A stretch of 46,233 nucleotides of DNA, from the NCBI GenBank assembly GCA_015206945.1, contig JADEXV010000029.1, positions 1 through 46,233 on the forward strand. Reading direction: 5' to 3'. Positions within the stretch are counted from its first letter, which is position 1. Every line of letters begins with the position of its first letter. Origin of the DNA: Nostocales cyanobacterium LEGE 12452. GTDB lineage: Bacteria > Cyanobacteriota > Cyanobacteriia > Cyanobacteriales > Nostocaceae. Positions 26,822-34,850 of the stretch are shown here, one piece after another. The notes below the pieces were generated by a model. It saw only the letters and a program-made list of their open reading frames with translations, was not told where the DNA came from and did not search any database. A program made the translations under genes and the position numbers.

Positions 26822-28071
26822 TATTTGCCGTTCTCCTCTCTGCCAATACTGCCAACTGCATTGATCGCAGCTTCCAGGGCGATCGCCACATGAGTCCAAT
26901 GAGTTCCACCCTGGCAATAAACTATATACGGCTCACGCAAAGGCCCATCTGCTGATAATTCCAAAGTACTTCCTTCAATAAATGTCCCTCCAGCCATAAC
27001 CACCTGGCTCTCATACCCCGGCATATCATCTGGAATAGGATCTAAGTAGGAACCGATGGGAGAATGCTGTTGTATGGCTTTACAGAAAGCAATTAGCTTT
27101 TCGGCTGAACCGAGTTTAATTGCCTGAATTACATCTCCACGGGGAACTAGGGGAGCAGGATTTACTGGATAACCAAGTTTATCAAATACATAACCAGTAA
27201 GATAAGTCCCTTTCATCGCCTCTCCTACCATCTGCGGCGCTAGAAATAAACCTTGGAACAGCAGGCGATTTTGGTCAAAAGTAGCACCGCCATAACTACC
27301 GATACCAGGAGCAGTGAGGCGACAGGCGGATGCTTCCACTAAGTCGGCGCGACCAGCGACATAACCGCCAGCGCTGACAATGGTGCCACCAGGATTTTTA
27401 ATCAATGACCCCGCCATTAAATCAGCACCTACATCTGTGGGTTCCCTGGTTTCAATAAATTCGCCATAGCAGTTATCTACAAAGCAAATGGTGTTCGGGT
27501 TTTGCTGTTTGACTAAATTAACGATTTTTTCAATATCGGCAATTGATAAACTAGGACGCCAAGAATAGCCACAAGAGCGCTGAATTAAGACTAAACGAGT
27601 GTTTTCAGCCACACTAGTAGTTAAAGCTTGCCAATCTATAGTTCCTTCTGGGGTTAGCTCCAATTGGCGGTAATTTATGCCAAACTCGATAAGAGAGCCT
27701 TGACCTTGACCCCGTAAACCAATGACTTCTTCAAGCGTATCGTAGGGAGAACCGACCACTGCTAACATTTCATCTCCAGGACGGAGAACACCAAACAAAG
27801 CACAAGCGATCGCATGAGTTCCTGAAACGAACTGCACCCGCACGGCCGCAGCTTCAGCGCCCATAACTTCGGCAAAAACTTTATCTAAAGTTTCTCGTCC
27901 TAAATCATCGTGACCATAGCCACTTACACCAGCGAAGTGGTGTGCCCCTACACGGTGATTACGAAAAGCATCCAGCACTCGTTTTAGATTATGCTTGACC
28001 TGAGTGTCAATTCCAGAAAAAATTTCTAATAGTGCCTGTTCTGCTTGCCGCAGCTGTTCTAAGCTGTTCAT
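26821..28071 (-). CDS. PLP-dependent enzyme, aluminium-resistance / methionine gamma-lyase family
   Basis: A 416-aa fold-type-I PLP enzyme of the Alum_res family. The cofactor region is visible as VRVQFVSGTHAIACALFGVLRPGDEMLAV. The PLP aspartate is in CFVDNCYGEF and the Schiff-base lysine is K225 in GSLIKNPGG. The N-terminal RNHRVGAHHFAGVSGYGHDD segment is characteristic of the family. Relatives are annotated as methionine gamma-lyase or aluminium-resistance proteins, but the physiological reaction is not settled. The start ATG 28071 lies 92 nt from the divergent desC start. The downstream alpha/beta hydrolase is translationally coupled (TAATG). Confidence 0.92.
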   Translation of the reverse strand: MNSLEQLRQAEQALLEIFSGIDTQVKHNLKRVLDAFRNHRVGAHHFAGVSGYGHDDLGRETLDKVFAEVMGAEAAAVRVQFVSGTHAIACALFGVLRPGDEMLAVVGSPYDTLEEVIGLRGQGQGSLIEFGINYRQLELTPEGTIDWQALTTSVAENTRLVLIQRSCGYSWRPSLSIADIEKIVNLVKQQNPNTICFVDNCYGEFIETREPTDVGADLMAGSLIKNPGGTIVSAGGYVAGRADLVEASACRLTAPGIGSYGGATFDQNRLLFQGLFLAPQMVGEAMKGTYLTGYVFDKLGYPVNPAPLVPRGDVIQAIKLGSAEKLIAFCKAIQQHSPIGSYLDPIPDDMPGYESQVVMAGGTFIEGSTLELSADGPLREPYIVYCQGGTHWTHVAIALEAAINAVGSIGREENGK

Positions 28072-28162
28072 CAGTTCCTCGTTGAAAAAAATTAAGATTT
28101 ATAGATATGCGGATTTTAAGATCGCGCAGACTAGGCTGGAAAATTCAAATTCAGGTTACTGC

Positions 28163-28984
28163 ATGACAATTGCTACTTCAACCAAACCTCAAGTTAACTG
28201 GGTTAATACCCTGTTTTTCATTGGACTGCACATTGGCGCTTTATTTGCCTTTGTTCCTGGTAACTTTAGCTGGACGGCAGTTGGTGTGGGTTTCTTGCTG
28301 TACTGGATAACAGGTGGTTTAGGAGTTACTCTCGGATTTCACCGCCTTGTTACTCATCGCAGTTTTCAAACTCCCAAGTGGCTAGAGTATCTCCTGGTTT
28401 TCTTCGGCACACTCTCGTGTCAAGGAGGCCCAATTGAGTGGGTCGGGACACATCGCATTCATCATTTAAACTCTGATACTGATGCCGATCCCCATGATTC
28501 TAATAAAGGCTTCTGGTGGAGCCACATGGATTGGCTGATTCACTACTGTCCCGCTCACGCTGATGTTCCTCGTTTCACCAAAGACATTGCCGAAGACCCA
28601 GTTTATCAGTTTTTAGAAAAATATTTCATTTTGATCCAGGTTGCTCTGGGTGTATTGCTTTTGCTTCTGGGTGGCTGGTCATTCGTTGTCTGGGGAATTT
28701 TTGTTCGCATTGTCTGGGTTTACCACTGCACTTGGTTGGTGAACAGCGCGACTCATAAATTTGGCTATCGGAGCTATGATTCTGGTGATAGATCGACTAA
28801 TTGCTGGTGGGTAGCCGTACTAGTTTTCGGTGAAGGCTGGCATAATAACCATCATGCTTTTCAATACTCAGCTCGTCATGGGCTGGAATGGTGGGAAATC
28901 GATTTAACCTGGATGACAGTTCAATTGCTACAAGCAGTTGGTCTGGCTACTAATGTGAAGTTAGCCCCAACAAAAGTTAGTTAA
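28163..28984 (+). CDS. desC: Acyl-lipid delta-9 fatty-acid desaturase
   Basis: A 273-aa membrane desaturase that introduces the first double bond at delta-9 of a C18 (or C16) acyl chain on membrane lipids, using ferredoxin as electron donor. The three diiron His boxes are HRLVTH, HRIHH and HNNHH. Hydrophobic segments (TLFFIGLHIGALFAF, FLLYWITGGLGVTL, LIQVALGVLLLLLGG, WSFVVWGIFVRIVW) give the usual four-helix topology. ATG 28163 (MTIATSTKP) is preferred over the longer frame from 28004, which overlaps the divergent PLP-enzyme gene and lacks DesC similarity. It is the first of three desaturase genes in pathway order desC, desA, desB. A hairpin after the stop suggests separate transcripts. Confidence 0.95.
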   Translation: MTIATSTKPQVNWVNTLFFIGLHIGALFAFVPGNFSWTAVGVGFLLYWITGGLGVTLGFHRLVTHRSFQTPKWLEYLLVFFGTLSCQGGPIEWVGTHRIHHLNSDTDADPHDSNKGFWWSHMDWLIHYCPAHADVPRFTKDIAEDPVYQFLEKYFILIQVALGVLLLLLGGWSFVVWGIFVRIVWVYHCTWLVNSATHKFGYRSYDSGDRSTNCWWVAVLVFGEGWHNNHHAFQYSARHGLEWWEIDLTWMTVQLLQAVGLATNVKLAPTKVS

Positions 28985-28985
28985 G

Positions 28986-29046
28986 AGTTAGGAGTTAGGA
29001 TGTGTAGCCTTTTTAACTCATAATTCATCACTTCTAACTCCTAACT
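28986..29046. repeat. Inverted AGTTAGG-type repeat after desC, terminator-like
   Basis: AGTTAGGAGTTAG at 28986-28998 is perfectly complementary to 29034-29046, which is followed by TTT. The same heptamer family forms a longer tandem array at 33759-33793. The hairpin starts 2 nt after the desC stop and may end its transcript. Confidence 0.7.
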
Positions 29047-29182
29047 TTTCAAAAAGCTATTTACTTACGGGTGCGCTTGTGTAGGTTAGGTTGCTATAAT
29101 CCGAAGCGCTAATGTGAAGAATTTTTACGGCAAGTTACTTTTTAGTGACTTGGTGGAGGAGTTTGTTGTTTTTTAGGTGTCC

Positions 29183-30235
29183 ATGACTACATCAATAATT
29201 AATAGCCAGAAACTAAGTGACGAGCCTAGTAATTCCGACTTTCGGCTCAAAGATATTGTCAAAACCCTGCCAAGGGAATGTTTTCAGCAGAACCGTCGCA
29301 AAGCTTGGACACAAGTCCTGCTGAGTGTCTTGGCAGTCGCCTTGGGCTATTACAGCCTGATTATCACTCCTTGGTTTCTTTTGCCCCTAGCTTGGATTTT
29401 TACGGGCACCGCTTTAACAGGTTTTTTTGTAATTGGCCATGATTGTGGTCACAGGTCTTTTGCCAAACGTCGTTGGGTAAATGATTTGGTGGGGCATTTC
29501 TTCATGATGCCGTTAATTTATCCCTTTCACAGTTGGCGGATTAAGCATAATTACCACCATACTCATACCAACAAACTGGATGAGGACAACGCTTGGCATC
29601 CAATTAGACCAGAAGTGTTTGAAAATTGGGATAAAACCCGACAGTCTGCTTTTAAGCTATTCATGCGTAAACGCTTCTGGTGGGTAGGTTCCATTGGACA
29701 TTGGGCTGTGGTGCATTTTGATTGGCGGAACTTCAAAACTAAAGACCAATCGAGTATCAAGCTGTCTGTGGCTGTAGTAGTTGTATTTGCAGCGATCGCT
29801 TTCCCGCTTCTGATCGCTACAACTGGCATCTGGGGATTTGTCAAGTTTTGGCTAGTACCCTGGATGATTTACCATTTCTGGATGAGTACTTTTACTATTG
29901 TTCACCACACTGCCGCAGATGTTCCTTTTGCGACAGCGAACAAGTGGAATGAAGCTCTAGCACAGCTATCTGGCACTATTCATTGTGATTATCCACGTTG
30001 GGTAGAAGTATTGTGCCACGATATCAATGTTCATGTTCCTCATCATATTTCCACTGCAATTCCTTCTTATAATTTGCGGCTAGCTTACAGCAGCATCAAA
30101 GAAAATTGGGAGCCTTATCTACATGATGAGTGTCAGTTTTCTTGGCCTTTAATGAAACAGATTACAGACCAGTGTCAACTATACACAACTGATATTGGCT
30201 ATAAGACTTTCGACGAACATTATACAGCGCGATAA
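29183..30235 (+). CDS. desA: Acyl-lipid delta-12 fatty-acid desaturase
   Basis: A 350-aa membrane desaturase that adds the delta-12 double bond to oleoyl chains in thylakoid and plasma membranes. The His boxes are [17 protein letters not shown] and HVPHH, the spacing and sequence typical of DesA. Hydrophobic helices flank them ([39 protein letters not shown]). ATG 29183 (MTTSIINSQ) is preferred over the GTG at 29177. It lies 198 nt after desC and 221 nt before desB, each gap holding a hairpin, so the three genes are a cluster but perhaps not one operon. Cold induction is known for the family but not visible here. Confidence 0.95.
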   Translation: MTTSIINSQKLSDEPSNSDFRLKDIVKTLPRECFQQNRRKAWTQVLLSVLAVALGYYSLIITPWFLLPLAWIFTGTALTGFFVIGHDCGHRSFAKRRWVNDLVGHFFMMPLIYPFHSWRIKHNYHHTHTNKLDEDNAWHPIRPEVFENWDKTRQSAFKLFMRKRFWWVGSIGHWAVVHFDWRNFKTKDQSSIKLSVAVVVVFAAIAFPLLIATTGIWGFVKFWLVPWMIYHFWMSTFTIVHHTAADVPFATANKWNEALAQLSGTIHCDYPRWVEVLCHDINVHVPHHISTAIPSYNLRLAYSSIKENWEPYLHDECQFSWPLMKQITDQCQLYTTDIGYKTFDEHYTAR

Positions 30236-30255
30236 ATAGCGTTGTGACTACACTC

Positions 30256-30280
30256 ACGCTCTTGAACTCAACGAGAGCGT
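30256..30280 (+). terminator. Hairpin after desA
   Basis: ACGCTCT (30256-30262) pairs with AGAGCGT (30274-30280), 20 nt after the desA stop, followed by TTTATC. The stem is short, so it is a modest terminator candidate. Confidence 0.5.
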
Positions 30281-30456
30281 TTATCATGCTGTGTTGAAAT
30301 AGAATTTAGCGACTTTTTACTAACTAAAAATTGTTAGGTAAATTGCCAAAATTTATCTTCTTTGGTGTTAGCGATCGCTAGTTTCGTGGGCATCCTAGAG
30401 GTGAGATTATCTTGTCTCAAAATCAAGTTCCGATTTATATCTAACAAAAGAATCCA

Positions 30457-31536
30457 GTGCAATTAGATACCATCAGTTTCAACAATCCTCTTAGCGGTGA
30501 AACGTCTGAGGATACAACTAAATTACCTTTCACTCTTCAAGATTTAAAATCTGCAATCCCTGCTGAATGCTTTCAGCCCAATGTAACAAAATCACTTTTT
30601 TACTTCTTTCGTGACATCCTGATTATCGGTCTGCTTTATGCAGTAGCTAATTACCTGGATTCTTGGCTTTTCTTCCCGATTTTCTGGCTAATGCAAGGAA
30701 CGATGTTTTGGGCTTTGTTTGTAGTCGGGCATGACTGCGGACATCAATCTTTTTCTAAGCAGAAATGGCTCAATGATTTGATTGGACATCTTTCTCATAC
30801 ACCAATACTTGTTCCTTATCATGGTTGGCGGATCAGCCACAGAACCCATCACAAAAATACTGGCAATATCGATAACGATGAAAGCTGGTATCCTGTGACA
30901 GAATCACAATATAAGGAGATGCCTTTAGCTCAAAAGATAGGCAGATATTATGTTTTTCTCTTGGCTTATCCTGTGTATTTGTTTAAGCGTTCTCCTAATA
31001 AAGAAGGCTCCCACTTTTTGCCCAGCAGTTCGCTTTTCAAACCATCGGAAAAATGGGATGTCCTCACTAGTACTTTACTTTTGATTGGGATGGTAGGTTT
31101 ACTCGGTTTCCTCACCTACCAATGGGGTTGGATGTGGTTGCTGAAATATTATGCTGTGCCCTACCTTGTATTCATAGTTTGGCTAGATTTGGTGACATTC
31201 TTGCACCACACTGAGCCAGAGCTTCCCTGGTATCGTGGAGAAGATTGGACTTTCCTGAAAGGCGCAATTTCTAGTATTGACCGTGATTATGGTTTGGTTA
31301 ATCATATCCATCACGATATTGGTACTCATGTTGCTCACCATATATTCCTTAACATTCCTCACTACAATTTACTGAAGGCAACTGAGGCAATAAAACCAGT
31401 GATGGGTGAGTATTTCCACAAATCGGAAGAACCTATTTGGAAGTCATTATGGCGTTCATGTGTCAGCTGCCATTTTGTACCTGATAGTGGTAGTAGGGTT
31501 TACTACACATCCAACAACAAGTTAGCTAAAGACTAG
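30457..31536 (+). CDS. desB: Acyl-lipid omega-3 (delta-15) fatty-acid desaturase
   Basis: A 359-aa membrane desaturase that converts 18:2 to alpha-linolenoyl lipid by adding the omega-3 double bond. The His boxes are HDCGHQSF, HRTHHKNTGN and HVAHH; the second box with Arg-Thr and following ESWYPV is typical of DesB rather than DesA. Two hydrophobic segments precede box 1 and two lie between boxes 2 and 3 (LLIGMVGLLGFLTYQW). The start is GTG at 30457 (MQLDTISFNN); no in-frame ATG gives the conserved N-terminus. It is followed by a perfect 36-bp palindromic terminator shared with the convergent ArsC-like gene. Confidence 0.95.
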   Translation: MQLDTISFNNPLSGETSEDTTKLPFTLQDLKSAIPAECFQPNVTKSLFYFFRDILIIGLLYAVANYLDSWLFFPIFWLMQGTMFWALFVVGHDCGHQSFSKQKWLNDLIGHLSHTPILVPYHGWRISHRTHHKNTGNIDNDESWYPVTESQYKEMPLAQKIGRYYVFLLAYPVYLFKRSPNKEGSHFLPSSSLFKPSEKWDVLTSTLLLIGMVGLLGFLTYQWGWMWLLKYYAVPYLVFIVWLDLVTFLHHTEPELPWYRGEDWTFLKGAISSIDRDYGLVNHIHHDIGTHVAHHIFLNIPHYNLLKATEAIKPVMGEYFHKSEEPIWKSLWRSCVSCHFVPDSGSRVYYTSNNKLAKD

Positions 31537-31660
31537 TGGTTTATCTCATTAATTCTGATAGGTGAAGGTGAGCAGATCCCCGACTTCTTAAAGGATACAG
31601 CTGGCGAATAGGGGGTCTTACAGCCCAGCAATTAATGCGATAGACCACTAGAGCCAATTT

Positions 31661-31696
31661 CAAAAGCCCTCTCCCAAGCTTGGGAGAGGGCTTTTG
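31661..31696. terminator. Perfect 36-bp palindrome, bidirectional terminator
   Basis: Positions 31661-31678 (CAAAAGCCCTCTCCCAAG) are the exact complement of 31679-31696, with no unpaired loop bases. A-run and T-run arms allow termination of desB on the plus strand and of the ArsC-like gene on the minus strand. Confidence 0.9.
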
Positions 31697-31768
31697 ATTC
31701 ATAGAAGAAGTCTAATAACTTAAGCTGGCTTGCTTTTGATGTTGTTCACCATGATGGTTACAGCCACC

Positions 31769-32218
31769 CTAATGATTATGGTGATGATGACCAGGACCGT
31801 GGGAGCAGTTTTGCAAATCTTGCTTCATCAGCTTGTCGCTGATTTCTTGCAAGGATTCATCCACAGCTTGTAAGCCAATCCAAGTATCAATCTTTTGGAC
31901 ATCAAATCCTACCTCACGGCGATCGCCTACTTCTAATAAAGGACGGCGAATTAACAATGGCTCTTTTAGCATCAATGTCAAAGCGGTTTCGGCATCGATT
32001 TTTTCAGGAACCACCTCACCAGATTTTATCTTGGGAGCGGAAAGATTAAACCATTCGGCTACGGGGCGATCGCCAAAAAATGAACGCAACCGCTCAACTG
32101 TCCAAGATTCTGTTAGCAGATTGCATGGTATCACTTCATGACCGGCAGCTGTGAGCAAAACTTTTTGCTTAGTACCACCTTTACAGCCTGGTTTGCTATA
32201 GAAAATTACTCTTGCCAT
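31769..32218 (-). CDS. ArsC-family nitrogenase-associated protein with His-rich tail
   Basis: A 149-aa thioredoxin-fold protein of the ArsC/Spx group, the subfamily named nitrogenase-associated protein. The N-terminal strand and single active-site-like cysteine are in VIFYSKPGCKGGTKQKVLL. The mid-region RSFFGDRPVAEWFN and LIRRPLLEVGDRREVGFD match the ArsC core. The C-terminus is a metal-binding-like CSHGPGHHHHNH. The TAG stop (31769-31771) is followed in frame by 18 more codons that continue the pattern (GGCNHHGEQHQ...), so the tail may have been shortened by a recent nonsense change. It lies 68 nt after the cupin gene on the same strand and near heterocyst cox genes, consistent with a nitrogen-fixation role whose mechanism is unknown. 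Confidence 0.88.
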   Translation of the reverse strand: MARVIFYSKPGCKGGTKQKVLLTAAGHEVIPCNLLTESWTVERLRSFFGDRPVAEWFNLSAPKIKSGEVVPEKIDAETALTLMLKEPLLIRRPLLEVGDRREVGFDVQKIDTWIGLQAVDESLQEISDKLMKQDLQNCSHGPGHHHHNH

Positions 32219-32286
32219 TTAACTACCTCTTAGTAGAATACGATTCGGTTGTAGGGACGCACGTTGTGCGCCCCTGCTGCGTGATG

Positions 32287-32898
32287 CTAAAAGTTTTTAG
32301 CACTATACTTAATCGGGTCAAACTCAAATCTCTCATTGGGATCGGTTTCACCGTAGATATTAAAAGTCACAGTTGGTTCATCACCCACTGCTTCTACACA
32401 GTGAATTGCATCCGGGGTAAAGCTAATAATATCTCCTGGAAATAAAGTTAGCTCTCCCGTCTGTTCAATTTTGTCCTGAAATTCTGGGCTATTAGTGCGT
32501 CGCCAAAAAGTATTTTTTTCCTGACCTTTTAACACCGCGACTATTCCCCATGTCCCATGATTATGAATGTTTGATCGGGTTCCCGGTGCAAATGTTACTG
32601 TTTGCACAGTTAAGGGAAAACCCAATTCATCGTATAGGAGTAAAACAGAGGTTCCCGTTTTGGGCGAAGGCTCTATATTTTGACTTCGTACCCAGTAGGA
32701 ATTTACGATCAAACGCCTTACGAGCATCCGAATTTCTGGCAGACAACTGACTTCATCATCCCCACTATTGAGAACATCTTCCACCTCAGTTAAAAACCGA
32801 TAAAGGCGGTAATTTTCTCTCAATAAATCCCATGCTCTTACAGATTTACAGGCTTGATGCTGACCGTCCCCCGTTAGTAGCCAATCCCTACCTTTCAT
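32287..32898 (-). CDS. Cysteine-dioxygenase-like cupin
   Basis: A 203-aa cupin related to thiol dioxygenases, which use non-haem iron and O2 to oxidise thiols to sulfinates. The three-His iron site is visible as HNHGTWG (two His) and DAIHCVE (third His). The intervening GIVAVLKGQEKNTFWRR matches the CDO-type beta-barrel. The N-terminal 70 residues are helical. Start ATG is 32898. The gene is upstream of, and on the same strand as, the nitrogenase-associated ArsC-like gene, in a block with the heterocyst oxidase. An O2-using or O2-sensing role around nitrogenase is attractive but inferred. The substrate thiol is unknown. Confidence 0.85.
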   Translation of the reverse strand: MKGRDWLLTGDGQHQACKSVRAWDLLRENYRLYRFLTEVEDVLNSGDDEVSCLPEIRMLVRRLIVNSYWVRSQNIEPSPKTGTSVLLLYDELGFPLTVQTVTFAPGTRSNIHNHGTWGIVAVLKGQEKNTFWRRTNSPEFQDKIEQTGELTLFPGDIISFTPDAIHCVEAVGDEPTVTFNIYGETDPNERFEFDPIKYSAKNF

Positions 32899-32928
32899 AA
32901 CTTTTAAATTGATAACGGAGAAGATTGG

Positions 32929-33039
32929 ATGATCAGAATCGGAGAGACATTAGGAATATTACCTACAGGAAGTTTAGTAGGTATCGTGATAGGAGGAAAG
33001 ATAGAGTTACTATCAGTAGCTGCTCCTAATAGGGAGTAA
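32929..33039 (+). CDS. Possible 36-aa small protein
   Basis: A short frame from ATG 32929, preceded by CGGAGAAG, encodes a glycine-rich, partly hydrophobic peptide that begins MIRIGETLGILPTGSLVGIV and ends AAPNRE. It is divergent from the cupin gene, 30 nt away. I do not recognise it. The length is short enough to be chance, but composition and ribosome binding site make it worth listing. Confidence 0.25.
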   Translation: MIRIGETLGILPTGSLVGIVIGGKIELLSVAAPNRE

Positions 33040-33258
33040 GAGGAATACGATCTGGTAGATAACCAATTGTTCATGATTTTTCACAAAAAGGGCATTCATT
33101 GGGCATTGGACATCCCTTCTCTGCGAGACGCTGTGCGTTAGCGGAGCTTTCGCTTTAGCGATACGCTCAGGGCAAGTGGGCATTGGTTATTTTACAGACG
33201 CGATTAATCGCGTCTCTACCGACCCCGACTCTTTCTTGTCGAGAAGTGCATTGACTAA
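33040..33258. repeat. Dispersed palindromic repeats downstream of the TPR-like gene
   Basis: The spacer holds the Nostoc-type element CTCTGCGAGACGCTGTGCG at about 33119 followed by GCTTTCGCTTTAGCGATACGC, and a perfect 20-bp palindrome AGACGCGATTAATCGCGTCT at 33196-33215. The palindrome lies 44 nt after the stop of the minus-strand TPR-like gene and could end its transcript. No coding region was seen. Confidence 0.7.
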
Positions 33259-33744
33259 TTAATCATCTTCTTCTGCTGGACGTGTCAAAATATCCAGGAG
33301 AATTCCGGCACCAAAATCTTGCTTTTCGTCTATCTCTTTGACTTTGGTACTGATTTCTTTTGCTTGCTCAATTTCTCCTAAGTTTGCTAGTACTAATCCA
33401 GAAGCAGCATAAGCATTTAAGTACAATCGAATTTGTGGTTCTTCTTTGCGACTGACTAATATCGGCTTAAGTTGCTCCCAGTCATCAGGAAATTTTTCTA
33501 GTTCTTTAATTTTATCTAATAATTTGATTGTTGTTTGTAGTGCAAGAGAATAATTATTTTTATAATAAAAAAATCTATATGCTGCTACCAATACATCTGT
33601 ATTTTCATCAGTTTGTGCTAAAGCTTGTTGAATATATTTTTCTGATTCTGATGTATTCTCCCAGTTTTGTGCAGCTAAAACTAATAAGTTTTTAATGTCC
33701 TCTGGAACCTGGAACCATGAGAATTGGTTTGTATTAGCTTGCAT
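33259..33744 (-). CDS. TPR-like helical protein of the cox2/nif block
   Basis: A 161-aa soluble protein predicted to be all-helical with tetratricopeptide-like spacing. Helical pairs are visible at IKNLLVLAAQNWENTSESEKYI, DVLVAAYRFFYYKNNYSLAL and LNAYAASGLVLANLGEIEQA. The C-terminus is acidic (RPAEEDD). No catalytic motif, signal peptide or membrane segment is present. It is the gene after coxC on the same strand, separated by 121 nt that include a heptamer array. I do not recognise a named family. By position it could assist assembly of the heterocyst oxidase or nitrogenase, which is inference. Confidence 0.75.
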   Translation of the reverse strand: MQANTNQFSWFQVPEDIKNLLVLAAQNWENTSESEKYIQQALAQTDENTDVLVAAYRFFYYKNNYSLALQTTIKLLDKIKELEKFPDDWEQLKPILVSRKEEPQIRLYLNAYAASGLVLANLGEIEQAKEISTKVKEIDEKQDFGAGILLDILTRPAEEDD

Positions 33745-33758
33745 AATGAATTCCTGGA

Positions 33759-33793
33759 GAGTTAGGAGTTAGGAGTTAGGAGTTAGGAGTTAG
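33759..33793. repeat. GAGTTAG heptanucleotide tandem array (STRR)
   Basis: Five exact copies of the 7-mer GAGTTAG, followed by degenerate copies to about 33825 and by an inverse copy ACTCCTAACTTT near 33851-33862. It fills the coxC to TPR-gene junction and can form a hairpin. The same family flanks desC at 28986-29046. Confidence 0.9.
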
Positions 33794-33865
33794 AAGTTGT
33801 GAATTACGAGTTAGAAGTTATAAATTCTTAACTCTTGACTTCTGCCTCCTCACTCCTAACTTTTG

Positions 33866-34465
33866 TTAAAACAAAGTGAGAATGTACACCAAAGTGAATA
33901 ATACAATCCAAATAATGTCTACGAAGTGCCAGTAAATTTCTGTCATTTCGATGAAAGTATGATTGGTTGCAGAATATTCACCGGGAAGACGCGATCGCCA
34001 CAATGCACGTAATATCAATAACAGTCCTACAAAAACGTGCAAACCGTGGAATCCTGTCATGATATAAAAGCAGTTGGCGAAGACGTTGGTAGTCAGTCCG
34101 TATCCTAATGTTGAATACTCATAAACCTGACCACCTAAGAAAATTGCCCCCATGATTGCGGTAATTGCGTACCACAGTTGCATTCCCTTGACGTTATTCT
34201 TTTTAATCGCCGTATCACCAAAGTGAATCACGAAACTACTAGACACCAGGATAATGGTGTTAATCGTCGGTACGAGTAGTTCTACTTCGCTTCCTTCTGG
34301 AGGCCAAACTGCTGTAGTACCCCGGAAAAACAAATAAGTGGCAAAAAATCCCCCAAACATTAGGGATTCAGAAGCGAGGAACGTTAACAATCCCCAAACT
34401 CTTAAATCTGGATGTTCTTCGTGTCCTGCATTGTGAGTTTCGCTTGTGGTTGTAGCTATAGTCAT
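33866..34465 (-). CDS. coxC: Cytochrome c oxidase subunit III, heterocyst-type
   Basis: A 199-aa subunit III of an aa3-type cytochrome c oxidase. It is an integral membrane protein with about five helices: WGLLTFLASESLMFGGFFATYLFFR, INTIILVSSSFVIHFGD, WYAITAIMGAIFLGGQVYEY, FHGLHVFVGLLLIL and EIYWHFVDIIWIVLFTLVYILTL. The motif GFHGLHV and ETYWHFVD-like EIYWHFVDIIW are hallmarks of the family. Start ATG is 34465. It follows coxA by 385 nt that contain a 21-bp tandem repeat. Together with coxB and coxA and next to patB and ferredoxin III, it corresponds to the heterocyst cox2 set, which removes O2 to protect nitrogenase. Confidence 0.95.
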   Translation of the reverse strand: MTIATTTSETHNAGHEEHPDLRVWGLLTFLASESLMFGGFFATYLFFRGTTAVWPPEGSEVELLVPTINTIILVSSSFVIHFGDTAIKKNNVKGMQLWYAITAIMGAIFLGGQVYEYSTLGYGLTTNVFANCFYIMTGFHGLHVFVGLLLILRALWRSRLPGEYSATNHTFIEMTEIYWHFVDIIWIVLFTLVYILTLF

Positions 34466-34850
34466 AGATTTTTTGACAATACGATCTACTCTGTCTGTTG
34501 TGGAAGCTTGAATAAAGAATGAAGTCTGAACCAGCTAAATTTCTATTCTTTATCCAAAATCCTTGTTTAGCCAAACTCTTGACTTGTTCAGGAATTTTCA
34601 AAATTCCGAGTTTCATGTTCTGAATTCGGGCATCCGTTTATTGAATTCGGGTGTCCGTTTATTGAATTCGGGTGTCCGTTTATTGAATTCGGGTGTCCGT
34701 TTATTGAATTCGGGCGTTCGTTTATTGAATTCGGGCGTTTGTGTTCCAAGCTTGAAGCTTCGGGTTCCAAGCTTGGAGTTTTGAGTTTTCAAATCTAATG
34801 ACTAGAAGTTTCAGTGACTTTAAGTGCGATCGCATCACTCACTCTACAAA
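34466..34850. other. coxA-coxC spacer
   Basis: A 385-nt region on the template of the cox transcript. Most of it is a six-copy 21-bp tandem repeat (34621-34746) followed by GGTTCCAAGCTTG repeats near 34741-34776. A HIP1 site lies near 34829. It has no credible gene; the short frames on both strands are repeat translations. Confidence 0.7.
34621..34746. repeat. Six-copy 21-bp tandem repeat between coxA and coxC
   Basis: Units of 21 nt near TGAATTCGGGTGTCCGTTTAT start at 34621, 34642, 34663, 34684, 34705 and 34726. The three central units are identical; the outer ones differ at the GTGTCC core (CATCC, GCGTTC). There are no unique spacers, so it is a plain tandem array. Confidence 0.97.

Noticed and set aside
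28004..28162. N-terminal extension of the delta-9 desaturase
   Set aside because: It overlaps the divergent PLP-enzyme gene, is Cys/Ser-rich and unlike desaturases; ATG 28163 gives the usual N-terminus.
34621..34746. Possible CRISPR array
   Set aside because: Units follow each other directly without unique spacers; it is a simple tandem repeat.
34563..34784. Plus-strand frame of LLNSGVR repeats and its minus-strand counterpart
   Set aside because: Both are translations of the 21-bp tandem array, a 7-codon multiple that stays open in several frames by chance.
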